Source of the DNA: Helochares maculicollis
Lineage: Eukaryota > Arthropoda > Insecta > Coleoptera > Hydrophilidae
NCBI GenBank assembly: GCA_033557835.1
Contig: JAWQRO010000360.1
Coordinates: forward strand, 1 to 41,457
Direction of reading: 5' to 3'
DNA: 41,457 bases
Positions within the stretch are counted from its first letter, which is position 1, and each line of letters begins with the position of its first letter. The notes under the pieces were generated by a model that was given only the letters and a program-made list of their open reading frames with translations, did no database searches and was not told the DNA's origin. The translations under genes and the position numbers were made by a program. Below, one piece after another: positions 19,382 through 32,300 of the stretch.

Positions 19382-22300
19382 TATTGATCTTATTTAAAAA
19401 TAAACACTACGCTTTGAGCATATAAGGCAGTTTTGTTTATAAGTAGCGTTTATCGTAGATACAACTGTCACAATTAGTATACCATTATATACCATCGACC
19501 CCATCCAACTCTATAGGATGACCTTGGTAACTTCTGAGGGGTATTTTCATTCGGGGGGGAATGGTTGCAGTAATTTTAAATTAAACGACTTGTTTTTTCC
19601 CGCGAGACGATCTACTTTCTTCAATACCATACAGAACATTATAACCTGCAATGGTTTTTCATTTTGTATTGTGTTGTATAAGGAGATCTGTACTTTCATG
19701 TGCCAGTATTAATCAATTTAGTTAGTTTTTACATTAGGGACAGCAGGTGGCGCTAGGCTACCAGAAAGCATACCTTTAAACCATATCAAACTTGCCTTAT
19801 AAAATTGAGCTCAAGAACCTTTTGAATACCATAACCTCTGTCTGTGACAAACTTTGCAAGTTGTGTGCTATAGTAGTGACACCTAACAATTACTGTTAAG
19901 TAGGAACACCTAGTATCCACCACAAAATATATATTATAATATCTACCGCCGAAATTGGTTCAAATCAGTTATTTATTTTTATATATTGATGTTTTTTTAG
20001 TTTTTGATAACTTGCAAACATTACAATTAATTTCAACCACGAAGCGGTGCATATTTGCTTGGTTTTTAATTTAGGTCAATAAGTAAAATCCTTACATCTA
20101 AGATATTTAACTTTTACTTATTTTACTAGATACATATGTCGAAATGAAAGAAACTACATTTTATGTATAACGATCTAGTGTCTCCACTCAATAATCCCTT
20201 ATACTATAAATATATGTACTACATAAAATTACTACCGAATCGTAATAACTAAACAAGGAGTCATGTACATTGCAAAAATAAAAATAAAATAAACTATAGA
20301 CCTAGATTCAACGATAAAATAAGATCATTAAAAATCTTGAATTCTTTTTCAGTATGTGTATAAAAGCGAACATTTTAATAAAACTTTAAGTAATTGCAAT
20401 TAAAAATCAAATGCAACATTAAATTTATTAGCCCAGTAATCAATAATTTTTATAGAAATTCTTACTAATAAGAAACGAATGTTCTCATGTATGGAAGCAA
20501 TAGATGCAAATATTTCTGAATGTACTATACTGTCTGTATTCTTATTTTATTTTCAATAATTTGACTAGTAGACATTTAAATAAATAATGTACTTACAAGG
20601 GAAGTTTAATGTGCTCATATATGTAATACATGCAATGTAATCATCTTTTGGTGGGGAAATTGGAGATTTTATACAGCACTTGTCACTTAGTGCTGAGAAA
20701 AAAATTGAGAATTTAGCATCATCTTGCGCGAGGGTAATAGAAACAACAAATGTTCAGTTTATATATTTAATATTTTTTTATAAACAAAAGATAATATTTA
20801 TTAATGAAATATGTTACTTGTAAGAGGCTAAAAAATACAGGGTGCAGAAATAATTTTTCAATTTTTATAAACATACATACAAGTATGACGAGAAAAAACT
20901 AAATCATATTGCTAAATATAGTAATGAAAACGTAACATACTAAGTTTTTTTTATTTTCTTAATCTAGACAATAAAAATATGCAATATTTCTTCCATAAAT
21001 AATTAATAAAAGTTGAATTTTGCCAGAAAATTGACCACATGCTCACTTAACATGGTTCACTTACAACATAAACACCGTGAACAGGGATCTAATCAACATT
21101 TTTTCTACCAATCAACTTCATTTCACTTAAAATGCTAAACTCAAACCAGAAAACAGCTGCATTTGTGAAAACTCATTTTGAGAACTTCTCGCGGATATTT
21201 TCAAAGAAAACTAATTAAAACATTCTAGTTTTTTGTATATATTATGTGTACTATATAAAATGTAACAATTAAAAAATTAAATTCTCTGTGATTATCAAAA
21301 CAAGTGAGTTTATCTTCATGAATCCAGAAGGAAACATTTTAACAAATTAGAATTCAACTTAAGATATACGATAATCGTAGTCATTTGTTTAATTTTTAAC
21401 GCAAAACAAATAATACTACTTATGTAAAACACCCTGGTACGTACATAAATTTAAAAAAAAAAATGCAAAACAAGAATAAAAATTAATGGTGGTAAGTGAT
21501 ATGTAGTCGTTCTAGAATTTCATTTAAATACGAGTCAAATCATAAGCTACTGTAAAAATGATATTAAAATACATACATTCAACATGTTTTAAAATTTTTT
21601 GATGATAAAATTGCACTATTGTGGAATAAGATAATCAGTTAATTTACTAAAATGTTTTCAAGGGGTTACATTTTAATAAATTACGCATATCATTCAATTT
21701 AACTTTTTTGGTGGGGGGTGCTAAAAGAGCTTAAATGAGTGTCAATTACAGAAGCACCAAAAAAGTTAAAACAGCCTCTGTTGGCATTTTTCAGTGACAG
21801 TAGTGTATTACCTGATTCATTTTAATGCGGTTTACTCTGTTGGAACACCTTAGAGGCGAAGTCCACTTAGTGGATGCCAAATCAAAGATTAAAAAAAAAC
21901 AAACAGTAGAAAAAATGTTGAAGAATTTTCTTTAAAATAGAAACAACTTAAGAAATAGTATACTATAAATATTTACACATTTCTAAATTACATTTAAAAT
22001 ATATTTTCAATTAAAATTCAGATAAATATTTGCATTTTTATAATACAATTGGCGTTTTCGATTTATGAATTTGTCACTATAAAACTTTTACGATTAAAAA
22101 TGTGAAGGTGAATAAGTTTTTCTTAGACATTAACGTAATACACGTTCAGTAAAGTAATGTTCAAACCAAAAGTTTTATTCAAATAATTAGCATGAAAAAA
22201 ATTACAGTAGTCAAAAAAGAAACACCAATCATGAGTCGAAAAATATTGCCAGTTATGGTACAAATATATTTACAATTTTGAATATACATATGTTATAATA

Positions 22301-23205
22301 TATATGTTCGATTTTTAAGGACCTATTTGATATTTGAAACAAAACTGGGACTTTTGCTTGGTGTTCAATTATTTTTGTATCGGCTTTTAGATGATGATTT
22401 GAGCCTTATTCGATCGCACAGTAAATATATACAATATTTATAATTAATCAGGATGTTACCCTGTGTACAATTTTGTCAACATGCCTGTGAGAGTGGTCAG
22501 AATCAAGAAACAGTTGAAAATAACCCTTTTTATAGGGTTAATAGCTCTATTTCACTAGCTACTATGTGTTTTAATGAAATGGAACCCACAATCCCGTCGT
22601 TCTGATTTATTTAAAGCACATAGTGCACGCATTTTTGGTAGAGAATATAAGCCGGTGTTTGTCGATGAATTAAAAAATTTACTCAAATTACGATTTTATG
22701 AAAGTTGATGATCTAATAAAACATTTTTCTTTGTACTAGGGCCTACATTTTTAATAATTAACAATTTCTCTAAGCACCTTGAAAACAAACTCCACGTTAT
22801 AAAGTAATAAATACATTAATTTTCCGGCTTCACAAGCTAAAAAACCACCATAAAAAATAGTGAAATATTCCAGTAAATACATACTACACTTCCACACTTT
22901 GTCCTTTCGCATATTCGTAAAGTTATCATACTTTACGATTTTAGATATTTAAAAATTTTTTCATTATAAATCTTAATTTCAACAGAAATACTTTATAAAA
23001 AATAAAGGCATTTCGCACTTAACACAACTCTAATTTAATAAATACAACGTACACATAAAAAAACAAAGAAATAGGGCGTTTTTCAGATGGCCCTCCTCTG
23101 TAAATTCACTAAAACATACTGGGGAGAAAGAAATAAGTTGTTTGTTTTATGTTAAAAAGCCCTAAAAATTGTTTATAATATATAGAACATCCACTCGGCA
23201 TTAAC
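19382..23205. other. intergenic region between Blm 5' end and Hcf 3' end
   Basis: This 3.8-kb region would contain the Hcf 3' UTR (from 23205 downward) and the Blm promoter and 5' UTR (from 19382 upward). TTTATT (minus-strand AATAAA) occurs near 22604 and 22174 as poly(A) candidates, among others expected by chance. The region is strongly AT-rich. Apart from the 16-bp inverted repeat at 21698-21770 I see no gene, repeat family or convincing promoter motif. Confidence 0.6.
21698..21770. repeat. perfect 16-bp inverted repeat
   Basis: tttaacttttttggtg at 21698-21713 is the exact reverse complement of 21755-21770, with a 41-bp spacer. A G-run (gtgggggg) follows the left arm. The function is unknown; it may be the end pair of a tiny non-autonomous transposon. 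Confidence 0.55.
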
Positions 23206-23300
23206 CTACATTTCATCTTTGTCTGATTTAATTTTTTTCGCAATGTTGACTGTTGGTACATTGTCACCTGCTCGTTTTGTGCCTTTGTTTGTATACGGAT
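23206..23300 (-). CDS. Hcf: Hcf exon 7: C-terminal basic tail
   Basis: After acceptor tttattttcag two bases complete an Asp codon started in the previous exon. The reading PYTNKGTKRAGDN ... AKKIKSDKDEM then ends at TAG (23208-23206). This short Lys-rich end follows RWLQ directly, as in other HCF proteins, where a basic tail after the last fibronectin domain serves as the nuclear localisation signal. A larger open frame here (23339 to 23109) is in another register and is not the protein. Confidence 0.85.
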
Positions 23301-26300
23301 CTGAAAATAAATATACATAATGAATTTTTTACCCATCACATTTATTTAATGGTGTTTATAATCACAAAGGAAAAGCACATGTTGCATGTACAAATGCATC
23401 AAATATATGATACTACACTTGTTTAGTTTGTATAAGCATGGCTCCTCACAGCGCATTGAATTAAAAGTATGTAATAAACATGTCAAGGATTATGTGTTGT
23501 ACAGAAAAACTTCTTGAGGAGTTACGTTTAAATGAAAAATTTAGATGTTTAGTTAGTTATGTCACATCTTGTTCATGTAACAATCGAAGATTCGTTGTGG
23601 TCAATAAAGAGAAACGGTTGCATCAGTTCTTTTGATGTTTGAGAATTGAGATCCCATAGCGATGATTGCTAGTAATGATCACCTACAGCGTTTCTCACAA
23701 TTTCTCCTACAGCATAAAGCTGAATTCATATCAACCCTTTGCTCGCGAAGGTACCAGCAAATGAACTATCCAAACATTTTCCAACCAGTTGGCCTTTTGC
23801 CCCTTATTGTTCAACATGGGTACACACAGCACTTTCAACCATGCCACCTCGTGAAAGATCTCAAGCCACCGTTGCTTCAACAACATTGTCATTATCTCAT
23901 CTCATCGCATCGCAACAAAGTCAAGTCCATGACACATGTTTCAAGCAAACTTTATGTGTAGTGAATATTATTTTTTCAAACTTCTAGATAGTTCTAATTG
24001 AAAATATAGTCAGTAAGTGCTCAAATTCGAAGAAACATACATTTTTTTACTCTCGCAATGGAAATGCGAAGCTTCAGAAAAGGAAACTAAACTAGAAGAT
24101 GTAAACGGCAGGTTTCGACTTACAAGGCCAGAAGATTCTGCAAATATTTTATACCACCGTATGTTGATGCAAATAAAATAGTGGCAAAAAATAAAACCGC
24201 CGCTCAGACCCACAGTTCCATAAGCTAACCAAATTGCAAGTTTTTACATTGAATCTAGAACCAGACATTTCTCCCTGTGATGATGTTTTGCTTCAGCAAC
24301 CAGAATTGCTTCCTACAAGCAACCAGTTAGTATTCTCACCCAAGGCTTTACGGCTCTACCCTTAAACACCTCCTAGAAAAGTAGGAGACAGAGGTCAAAA
24401 AATTAAAATGTCTGCAATCTACACGGAATCTTCTGAAATGGAAGCATTTAGAAAAAGTATGAAGAGGGACAAAAACGATAAAAAAAATACACCAAGAAAA
24501 AAATAACGCAAACATCTTACTGAAAGACGAAGGAATAGAAAAGGGTAAAGCAAAAAAAAAAACTAACGCACCACCCGAACCATGCACATTTCAAACTTTA
24601 CCAAAACAATCATATTGATGACCAAAGGATATAATTTCTTTAGATCGGGGGAAATTGTAACAATAAAGGGACACTGCCTAGCAAAAACTGGGGGAATAAT
24701 TCCAATGAAGAAAAATCAGAAAAATAATTATTAAAAAGTGATAACACAAATTTGCTGGATCATCTCAAATTAAGGTACAGCACTACTACTCAATTCATCC
24801 TCAAATTTCAATACCCTGATGTTGGAGGAATTGAAATGACATTGTCCAGATAGGCATTCTATGCTTATCCTGGACAAATGCTTCAAATTCTATGACAACA
24901 GAAAATACTTGAAAACCTACCTCCTGCTAAATAAGATCTACCTGAAAATATTTAACTCTCCTCATAGAAGAGAATAGAACTTTAATGGGCATGAGAAGTG
25001 GAAAATTTTAAAATTAAAACTAGTGCGAAAACACAAATCTTTGATTGCTTTCCAACAAATACCCCCAAAATAGTAATAATAACATGTCGTTTATATACAT
25101 TGCATACATGACACTCACCACATTCCATTTGCAAAAGTTTCTGTAAAATCTTAATTTTGCAATAGATTTCTGCTTGAAAATTTGAGGATGTCAAGATAGA
25201 CCACAAAATAAATTCTTAAATAAGTTTTCAAAAGTAATATTCATAAACTTTTCAAAAATTGGTATGATTTTTATCCACTATGAATTTAATAATCAAGATG
25301 TTACTTAAAAAATTAAAATCAAATCAAAATTAATTTTTAAAATTCGCCAATACAATAAATAAAGCAATCTTAATTTAAAGCACCCATTGCATATTATGCT
25401 TCTATATGATTAGTTTTCATGTAATTCCCCACATCCCTTATAGAAAAATCAAAGCCAAATATGATTACCTTGTAGCCACCTGACTTGCGTCGCTGGTCCA
25501 TAACCTTTCTCGTTCCGTGCGGCGATCCTGAAGATGATAGCTGATTTCGTGGAGGTGTCAACATGCGCCGCCGCTAATGAGGAAGTAGGAACCGTGCAAG
25601 AGTTGATCTGGCCACAATACACCCGGACAAATGCCAAAGACGATGGATTTTGAGTCTTATCCTGTAAAACGGGACAGTGAAATCTTTTATTGGTAAAGAA
25701 TTAAGGCAGCCTCTTACCTTTGCATTGCCTCTGACTGCAAGATAAACAGAGTACTCCAAAATTTCACCTTGACTGGAACAAGGAGGCTCCCACGATAAAT
25801 GTGCTCCATCATTTGATTTTGCAATTTTAATGGCGGAAGGCGCTCCTGGGAATCCGGGCAAGCAAGTTTTGAAAGCTGCTATTTCGCTCCAATCACTGCG
25901 ACCGACTGAATTGAGGGCGGCCACCCTAAACTTGTAGGCAGTGCCCGGCTCTAAATTAATTTTCAATAACTGGCTAATATCAGGTAAATTGTCGTCTCGA
26001 AAATCTGAGATATCGTCGTCTAAAGAATAATAATGTTGAACATCAAAACTGGTACCTTTTATAAAACCTACAGTGTACCATTTGTCCTTATCATCTTTCT
26101 TTTGAACAGGTCCTGTAGTCTCAGTCTTAATTTCCTTGGAGTGATCAAGCGCTGCAGTAGCTAAGGCAGATAAGGCATCACCAGATTCTTCTTTCTTCTC
26201 CTCCTGCATAGGCTCTTCGGGTTCAGTTTTAGGAGGTTCCAAACTTTCTTCTTTGATTTCAGGCTTTATGTCTATGTCTTCTTCCAGCTCCAATTTTGGT

Positions 26301-29300
26301 TCCACGGGTTCGTAAATTTCTGCTGGGGTTGTGGTTCCATTCACGGGGTTGGTTTTTGGCTGAGATGATTGAACCATAGATGGGTTCGTTGCAGATGAGG
26401 CTACTGCAGGTGAATTAGCTACGGGGGTGCTGACAGAAGATGAGCTAACTATGGGTGTACTAACTGTGGGTGGATTAGCTGCGGATGGACTAACCGCTGG
26501 TGGGGTATCTACAGAAGCACCTTCCACAGCAGGACTTAATTCAGGAGGTTCAACTACCGATGTGTTAGCTCCTGACGGATTGGCCACAGGCGAGGTGGCT
26601 CCGGCTGTTTCGCCCTCAGAGGGATCAGAAACACCAGCATTAGCTGTGCTCGCATCGACCCCAGCTGGGTCTTCCGGCGTATCGATCTCATCTACAGTAG
26701 TTGCTTCAGTTTCCCCTTCCTGGGTCGATGGTTGATCATCTTTGCTACCCCCAAATAAACCAACTCGATATGTAAATGGAAGAACTGGAGGACGAGGTAC
26801 AGGTGCTCCCCCGAACAAGCCCAATCGGAATTTCGAGCCTCCTTTCAAACCGATATACGAGTTTCGCGAGCCACCGAATAAACCAACATTGCCACCTTCC
26901 TCCATTTCACTTTCCAAGACTTCATTTTCCTTCCCCTGGTCGACCTCCATAGGTTCATCTTTAGAGTCATCTTTTTGAACGCCGTCCGCCACAGCGTCCT
27001 CCTTTGGTTCGGGATCTATCAAGCCAGCTTCGGCTGCAAGAGCTGCCAATGCTGCATCAGTTGTTGCTGGGCCATCAAATGACGTCGATGCTAAAAATGA
27101 ATTATGGTGTCAAATGTAAAACTAAAAACAGTTGCGGAAGTAGTACCTATTGAAGCAGACGGTTGCTTAGGTCTGTTCAAAACCATTAGTTTCGTCGTCT
27201 CTCCAGTTCCAGCTTGAGTTATAGCTGACCCTACTGGTAGCCGAAGTACTTTGCTTTGCCCGTGTGGTTGAACGAAAGTTAGGGTTTTCCCCCCTCCGGC
27301 TGACACCGGCATTTGTACTGTTACAGGTTTGCCCCCAATCATCACCTGTTTCTGAAACATTACGGTGACAAATATGGATAGAATATATATAGCCAGAAAA
27401 TATTTGTATAGAAAAATTTATGCCAACTGACATTTTAGTTTTGCAAGTCTATCAACTGTAGTCGAAAACTACAATACATGTTATGATTTTAATTTTTTTG
27501 ATATAAATATTTTATTATTGACTATCAATATGAATGTTCGAATAGTCTAATGTTATGTATTTAAAGCAAAATTAGAAATACCATCTAGAAATGTTCTCGA
27601 GCTTCTTTGATTATACAAAATTTTGAATGAGCAACACATTGTGTTGTGTAATACACTAAAAAACTAATGCTTTTTATTTAAATGTCTCATGGTGTTTAGG
27701 ATCTCAGATTTTCCTCTCCATATATAATTTTTTTTTACACATACTTTTTGAATATTCCTTAGGGTATTTAAAAATTGACTACTGGGCATTGGGAAAAGAA
27801 CGACTCGCATATCAAAAGAGGTCACACGAAGATATTTTGCCTCATCTGATTACTATCTATTTACATTGACAGAACACATATTTGCAGGAAACAACAATTT
27901 TTTGACATGTCATCTACACATCATCAGAAATGCGAAAAATTTCATTTTCACATTGTAAATGTGTATTTCCTGCAAAAATATCGTGATTCCTTGTATATTT
28001 TAGGAAATGTGTCTGCAACTTCCCTATGGTGGCAGATGTAGAGTTGCAATCCCAAATTTGCAAATTAAAGAAATTGAGTTTTTAAAACATAATGAAACCG
28101 GACTGTAATTACAAGCAAAATATGATGATAGATATCGCAGATATTTACTGTTGAGTGTGTAAGAAAAGCTATCAAGTGACATTAAAAAAACTATTGTTTC
28201 GTCTGATGGATTCAACTTTACTGAATTGTTACAATTTATACTCAATAAAAACTGGGAACCCAAGAGCACTAAAGACTTTTCATGAAATATCATATTTCAG
28301 CTTATTGGCCCCAATGGAGTACTTACAGCAGTACCATCTGGAAGTCTTTTTAGAAAGAGATTCTCCTGATATTTACAACCGACAGGGAGGGCAAAGGAAT
28401 TCCCATGTGTGTGCAAATACACAACTTTGCGAACAAAAGTGAACAGCTGTGATTACTCGGTGTCCAGAATGCAAGGTGCCCCTATGTTAAGGGAATTGTT
28501 ACAAGATTTACCATTCCAGCAAAAACTATTAAAATGTATGTGAGGATATGATAGCTTATGAAATTTACTATTATTATTTTCTATATATTATTGACTTTTT
28601 AGATTGTAAATTTTACTACAGAATAATTGTTTTAAAATTTAAATCGAAGCATGTTTTTTCCTAGTCTTTGCAAAAATCAACGTTTTATACATCTGGCAGA
28701 TGCAATATTGAAAAATACACCCATCTCAAAAGTGTTAAAGACACTACCTTTGTCTGTATAAGTTTATTTTGACTCCTCTCCGCCATGATTAGGATTTTAA
28801 AGATAATCTTGCAATATTGTGCACTTAAGAAATGAAATATTTTGTTTTCTACTGGTAAAGAAAGATTGGCTAGTCCAATTCTAACCTAGGCAGAGTGGTC
28901 ACAAATCCTTTCTAACCACTCTAATTTTAAAATACTAGATACTAATCAAAGAGCAGAGCACTCAGCATTCAAATTTATAGTTTGTTGCTCTTAGCCAACT
29001 GATATGAAACTGAATACAATATAATATACATGAAATTATATATACTTACTGTGTTTTTGGAAATATTTGAAATGGTGACTGTTTTTGGTGTTCCTACTAC
29101 TGACATGGGGATGATGATAGGTTTACCAGTGATTTTCACGTTTTGTAAATTGGCAACGGACGCCTTGGTGATGGGTTGCACATTTACAGTTGACGTTTTT
29201 GATTGCGCAGCTGTGACTGCTTGGGCATTCGTAACGGTTTGAATGTTCCGCACAGCTGCATTTGAACTAACTACTATTACTTGCTGGTTGCCTATGTTCG

Positions 29301-32300
29301 ATATAGGTTGTGTTTTGGACAACACAAATTTGCCTCCGGGCTTATTTACGATCATGTTGGAAGGAATCGTTTTAACCGCAGTCAGTACCTTGTTTGTGTT
29401 AGGGGGGACTATTTTCACGATCGTGTTGTTTCCTTGAGCTTGCAACATACCCGGTGAGGCTTGAACTAAGTTCCCTCCTTTAGGTAAAGTAGCCACGGTC
29501 ATACCAGTGCTTGTTTTCACCAAAGTTACGATTTGTGGCTGTACTCCGCTTTTTTGGATGATGCCAGTGCCTTTCTGCACTATCACCTGTTTTCCGGCAG
29601 CAACCTGTTGTGGAGATGCCTGGCGAATAATAGTGGTTCCAGTGGCGCCGGCTAACTTTACCCCTGGAGAGGCGATTTTAATTTGCTGTGGTGTGGCTAC
29701 AGTAATTTTCTGAGTAGCAGCAGCAGCTGCGGCAAGAGCTTGTATTCCGGACATGCCGGCTTGAGTGGTTTTTGTAACAGGTTCTGTGTTTGTCGCAGGA
29801 CTTGTTGTTACCACTACAGGGAGGATAACTTGGCCTGCGCTGACTGGAGTTACTTTTCCAGCGGCTCTCACTGCAAGGAAATAAATTAAGAATGTACAGT
29901 CAAAGCTTTAATAAACAAATCACGCTAATTATGATTTAACTTTATCAGATATTTACATGCAATATTTCTAAGCACATTTACAAACACACTTCCAGAATAA
30001 GATGCAGGTTTTGTTAGAAAAAAATCAGCTTTGATTCTCTTTCTGAATTTTATTGTTAGATTAGAAACTGGAATTTGTTGAGAATTGATGATTTATTAAG
30101 TCAAAAAATTACTGATGAGTAATGAAAGAGCAAGAACTAACGCATATCTAAGATAAGGTATAATTAGCTGAAACATACAACCATAGCAGTAACAAGCAAC
30201 AATGAATAAAAGTTCACTCCTGCAGAAATGCAATAAACTATTTTCGTATATACTAAAAGTACCCCATCAAAGAAATGTTCTGCGATCACAAACACCACAA
30301 ATATTCAATTTTTTCACATAAATTGTTCCATTTACATCACAAATTAAAGATAGCATTCGAGGAGAAATCAATTATTTTGTATTTTAATCACTTACAGTCT
30401 TAATATTACTAAGTTCACTATATTTTATTTTTAAACAATTTTAAAATTACGAGGTGTGTAAATTAAGTAATGAGATTCGTTTGCCCCATTTTTTTAAATT
30501 CAAATAAAATAACAATTTCACATCGTCTCCTTCAAAGTTACTACCGTGGAAAGTCACACAGCGCTGGAGACTATTCTTCCATTCCTTATAGCAGTGCTGG
30601 AACTCAGATACTGCAATAGCCGTCAGCTAGTCGATTACGATTGCTTGAATATGTTGTAAAATGGCGTCCTTTGAGGTGACTTCTCAATCTTGGGGACAGA
30701 AAAAAGGAACATGGACCCAATTAGGGTGAATATGGAGGCTGAGGAGCCACAGAAATATTTTACTTGCCAAAAACTAATTCCTTGGCTATCAAAAAAGCAA
30801 ATCAGTATGCACTTGACTTGCTCATTTTTCCCTTTTTTGGTGTTGGAAAGGTTGAAGTGTGCTACACTATGCCTTGGTCATACTATACATCTAAGATTTG
30901 TCAGCTGTAATAACATGTTCCAAAAATGGGGATTGTCTTCAATTGCTTTCAAAATATCAAGACACTTGTCCTCCTCATGTCCGCTCGTGTGGAAGATTTT
31001 TCAGAACTATTTTTGCCCAGGTTTTTTGGAACGATTTTTGCCCAGATTTTTCTTTTCTACAATTCATTGGTCAAAATTTGATAAACAGTTGAGTGTGTCA
31101 AATTCAACTCTTCACAGATTATTCAGACTATCAAACGACGACCTGAATACATGAGATCGTGGATTTTACTAACATTTTTATCTGCTCTTGAAGATGAAGG
31201 CCTTCCGTAGTGAGGATCATCTTCAATTGATTCTCTTCCTTTCTAAAATTCTGTAAGCCACCTAAGAACCAGCACTTTCGACAAAACATTGTCTTCATAT
31301 GCCTGGCGCAATTTTGCACATATTCCTGTTGCACTGTGACCAATTCTAAAGCAGAACCTGATGGCACAACCTAGTTTGAAATTGATGGCGCTTATTTTTA
31401 GAATGCACTAAAAAAAACCTATCTTGTAACAAAAACACTATGGACAGCACAACAACTCTAGCATGCTCAAACTTGTACTGGCCGGATATCAGATGGATAC
31501 CTGCACCCCATCCCCAGTGATGCCAGTTTAAATACTAGAGAATCAATCTCATTACTTAGTTTAGACACCTCATTTATTAATTAAAATACATTTGAGTATA
31601 ATACAAAGTTTTTAATTGATCTCATGATGATTTTACTGTTTTTATATATGCACAAGCAAATTGTTTTTGAGTTACGTTTGTTCCAATAGAAAAATATAAT
31701 TTCTGTTTGAGAATTTTGAATTAAATTTTTTCAGATTCATAAGTGTTCCGAATTTGAAAATATCCCATTTTCTTCTAAATTTTTGTTCTTTCGCTTAAGC
31801 TCCCATCATTGAATCATGATTAAATTGCAAATTAAGCTATTTGTAGCACCAAAAAGTTTTGTCCAAACAATATATTTCCGTAAAATCTGCTGGTTGCAGC
31901 TTGGTCACCAAAACAATGCAGAAATATCCAATGAAGATTACAAGGTATTTGACGAAAAAGATTATAGAAGACCCATTTCTGGAGCATATGGTATACCAAT
32001 CAGAAGAGGAATGGAAAGAGAGTTTATTAAATATGATAGAAAAACTGTAGAACAGAATTATAGAAGACAGGTTGATTGTAGAGATCGCGACAAGACAAGA
32101 ATATTGGCAATGCTGGTTATCTTAGATATTAAAAATGCTTCCAATTTAGCGTTATGGAAAGTGATGGCTAGATACTTCAAGGACAGACCGATCATTAAGG
32201 AGAAATTTGACCTCAGAGGGACAAATGGGGTTCTATACTCTGATTCTGTGGTACAGCATGACAGCATATGCGGTTAGACGAGCCATTTGAAATATGAATG

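Larger units (their letters stand above)
23301..25468 (-). other. Hcf intron (2.2 kb) with pogo/Tigger remnant and repeat copy B
   Basis: Donor gtaatc at 25468 and acceptor tttattttcag at 23301 bound this intron. It contains the second copy of the unidentified repeat (about 23510-23970) and a pogo-like transposase tail (about 24200-24600). The part 24610-25468 is AT-rich without recognised content. Confidence 0.8.

Noticed and set aside
26427..26978. Plus-strand frames rich in Gly/Thr and Pro/Asn
   Set aside because: They are shadows of the low-complexity Hcf exon on the minus strand.
27880..27976. Short inverted repeat around tttgcaggaaa
   Set aside because: Only about 11 bp pair, with a loop of about 75 bp. 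This is plausible by chance in AT-rich DNA, although it could be related to the nearby piggyBac remnant.
29030..29889. Four plus-strand frames of 64-70 codons
   Set aside because: They are antisense to the Hcf Gln/Val-rich exon, whose composition keeps other frames open.
30690..31154. 154-codon plus-strand frame
   Set aside because: It lies entirely inside a minus-strand mariner and is antisense to recognisable transposase pieces.
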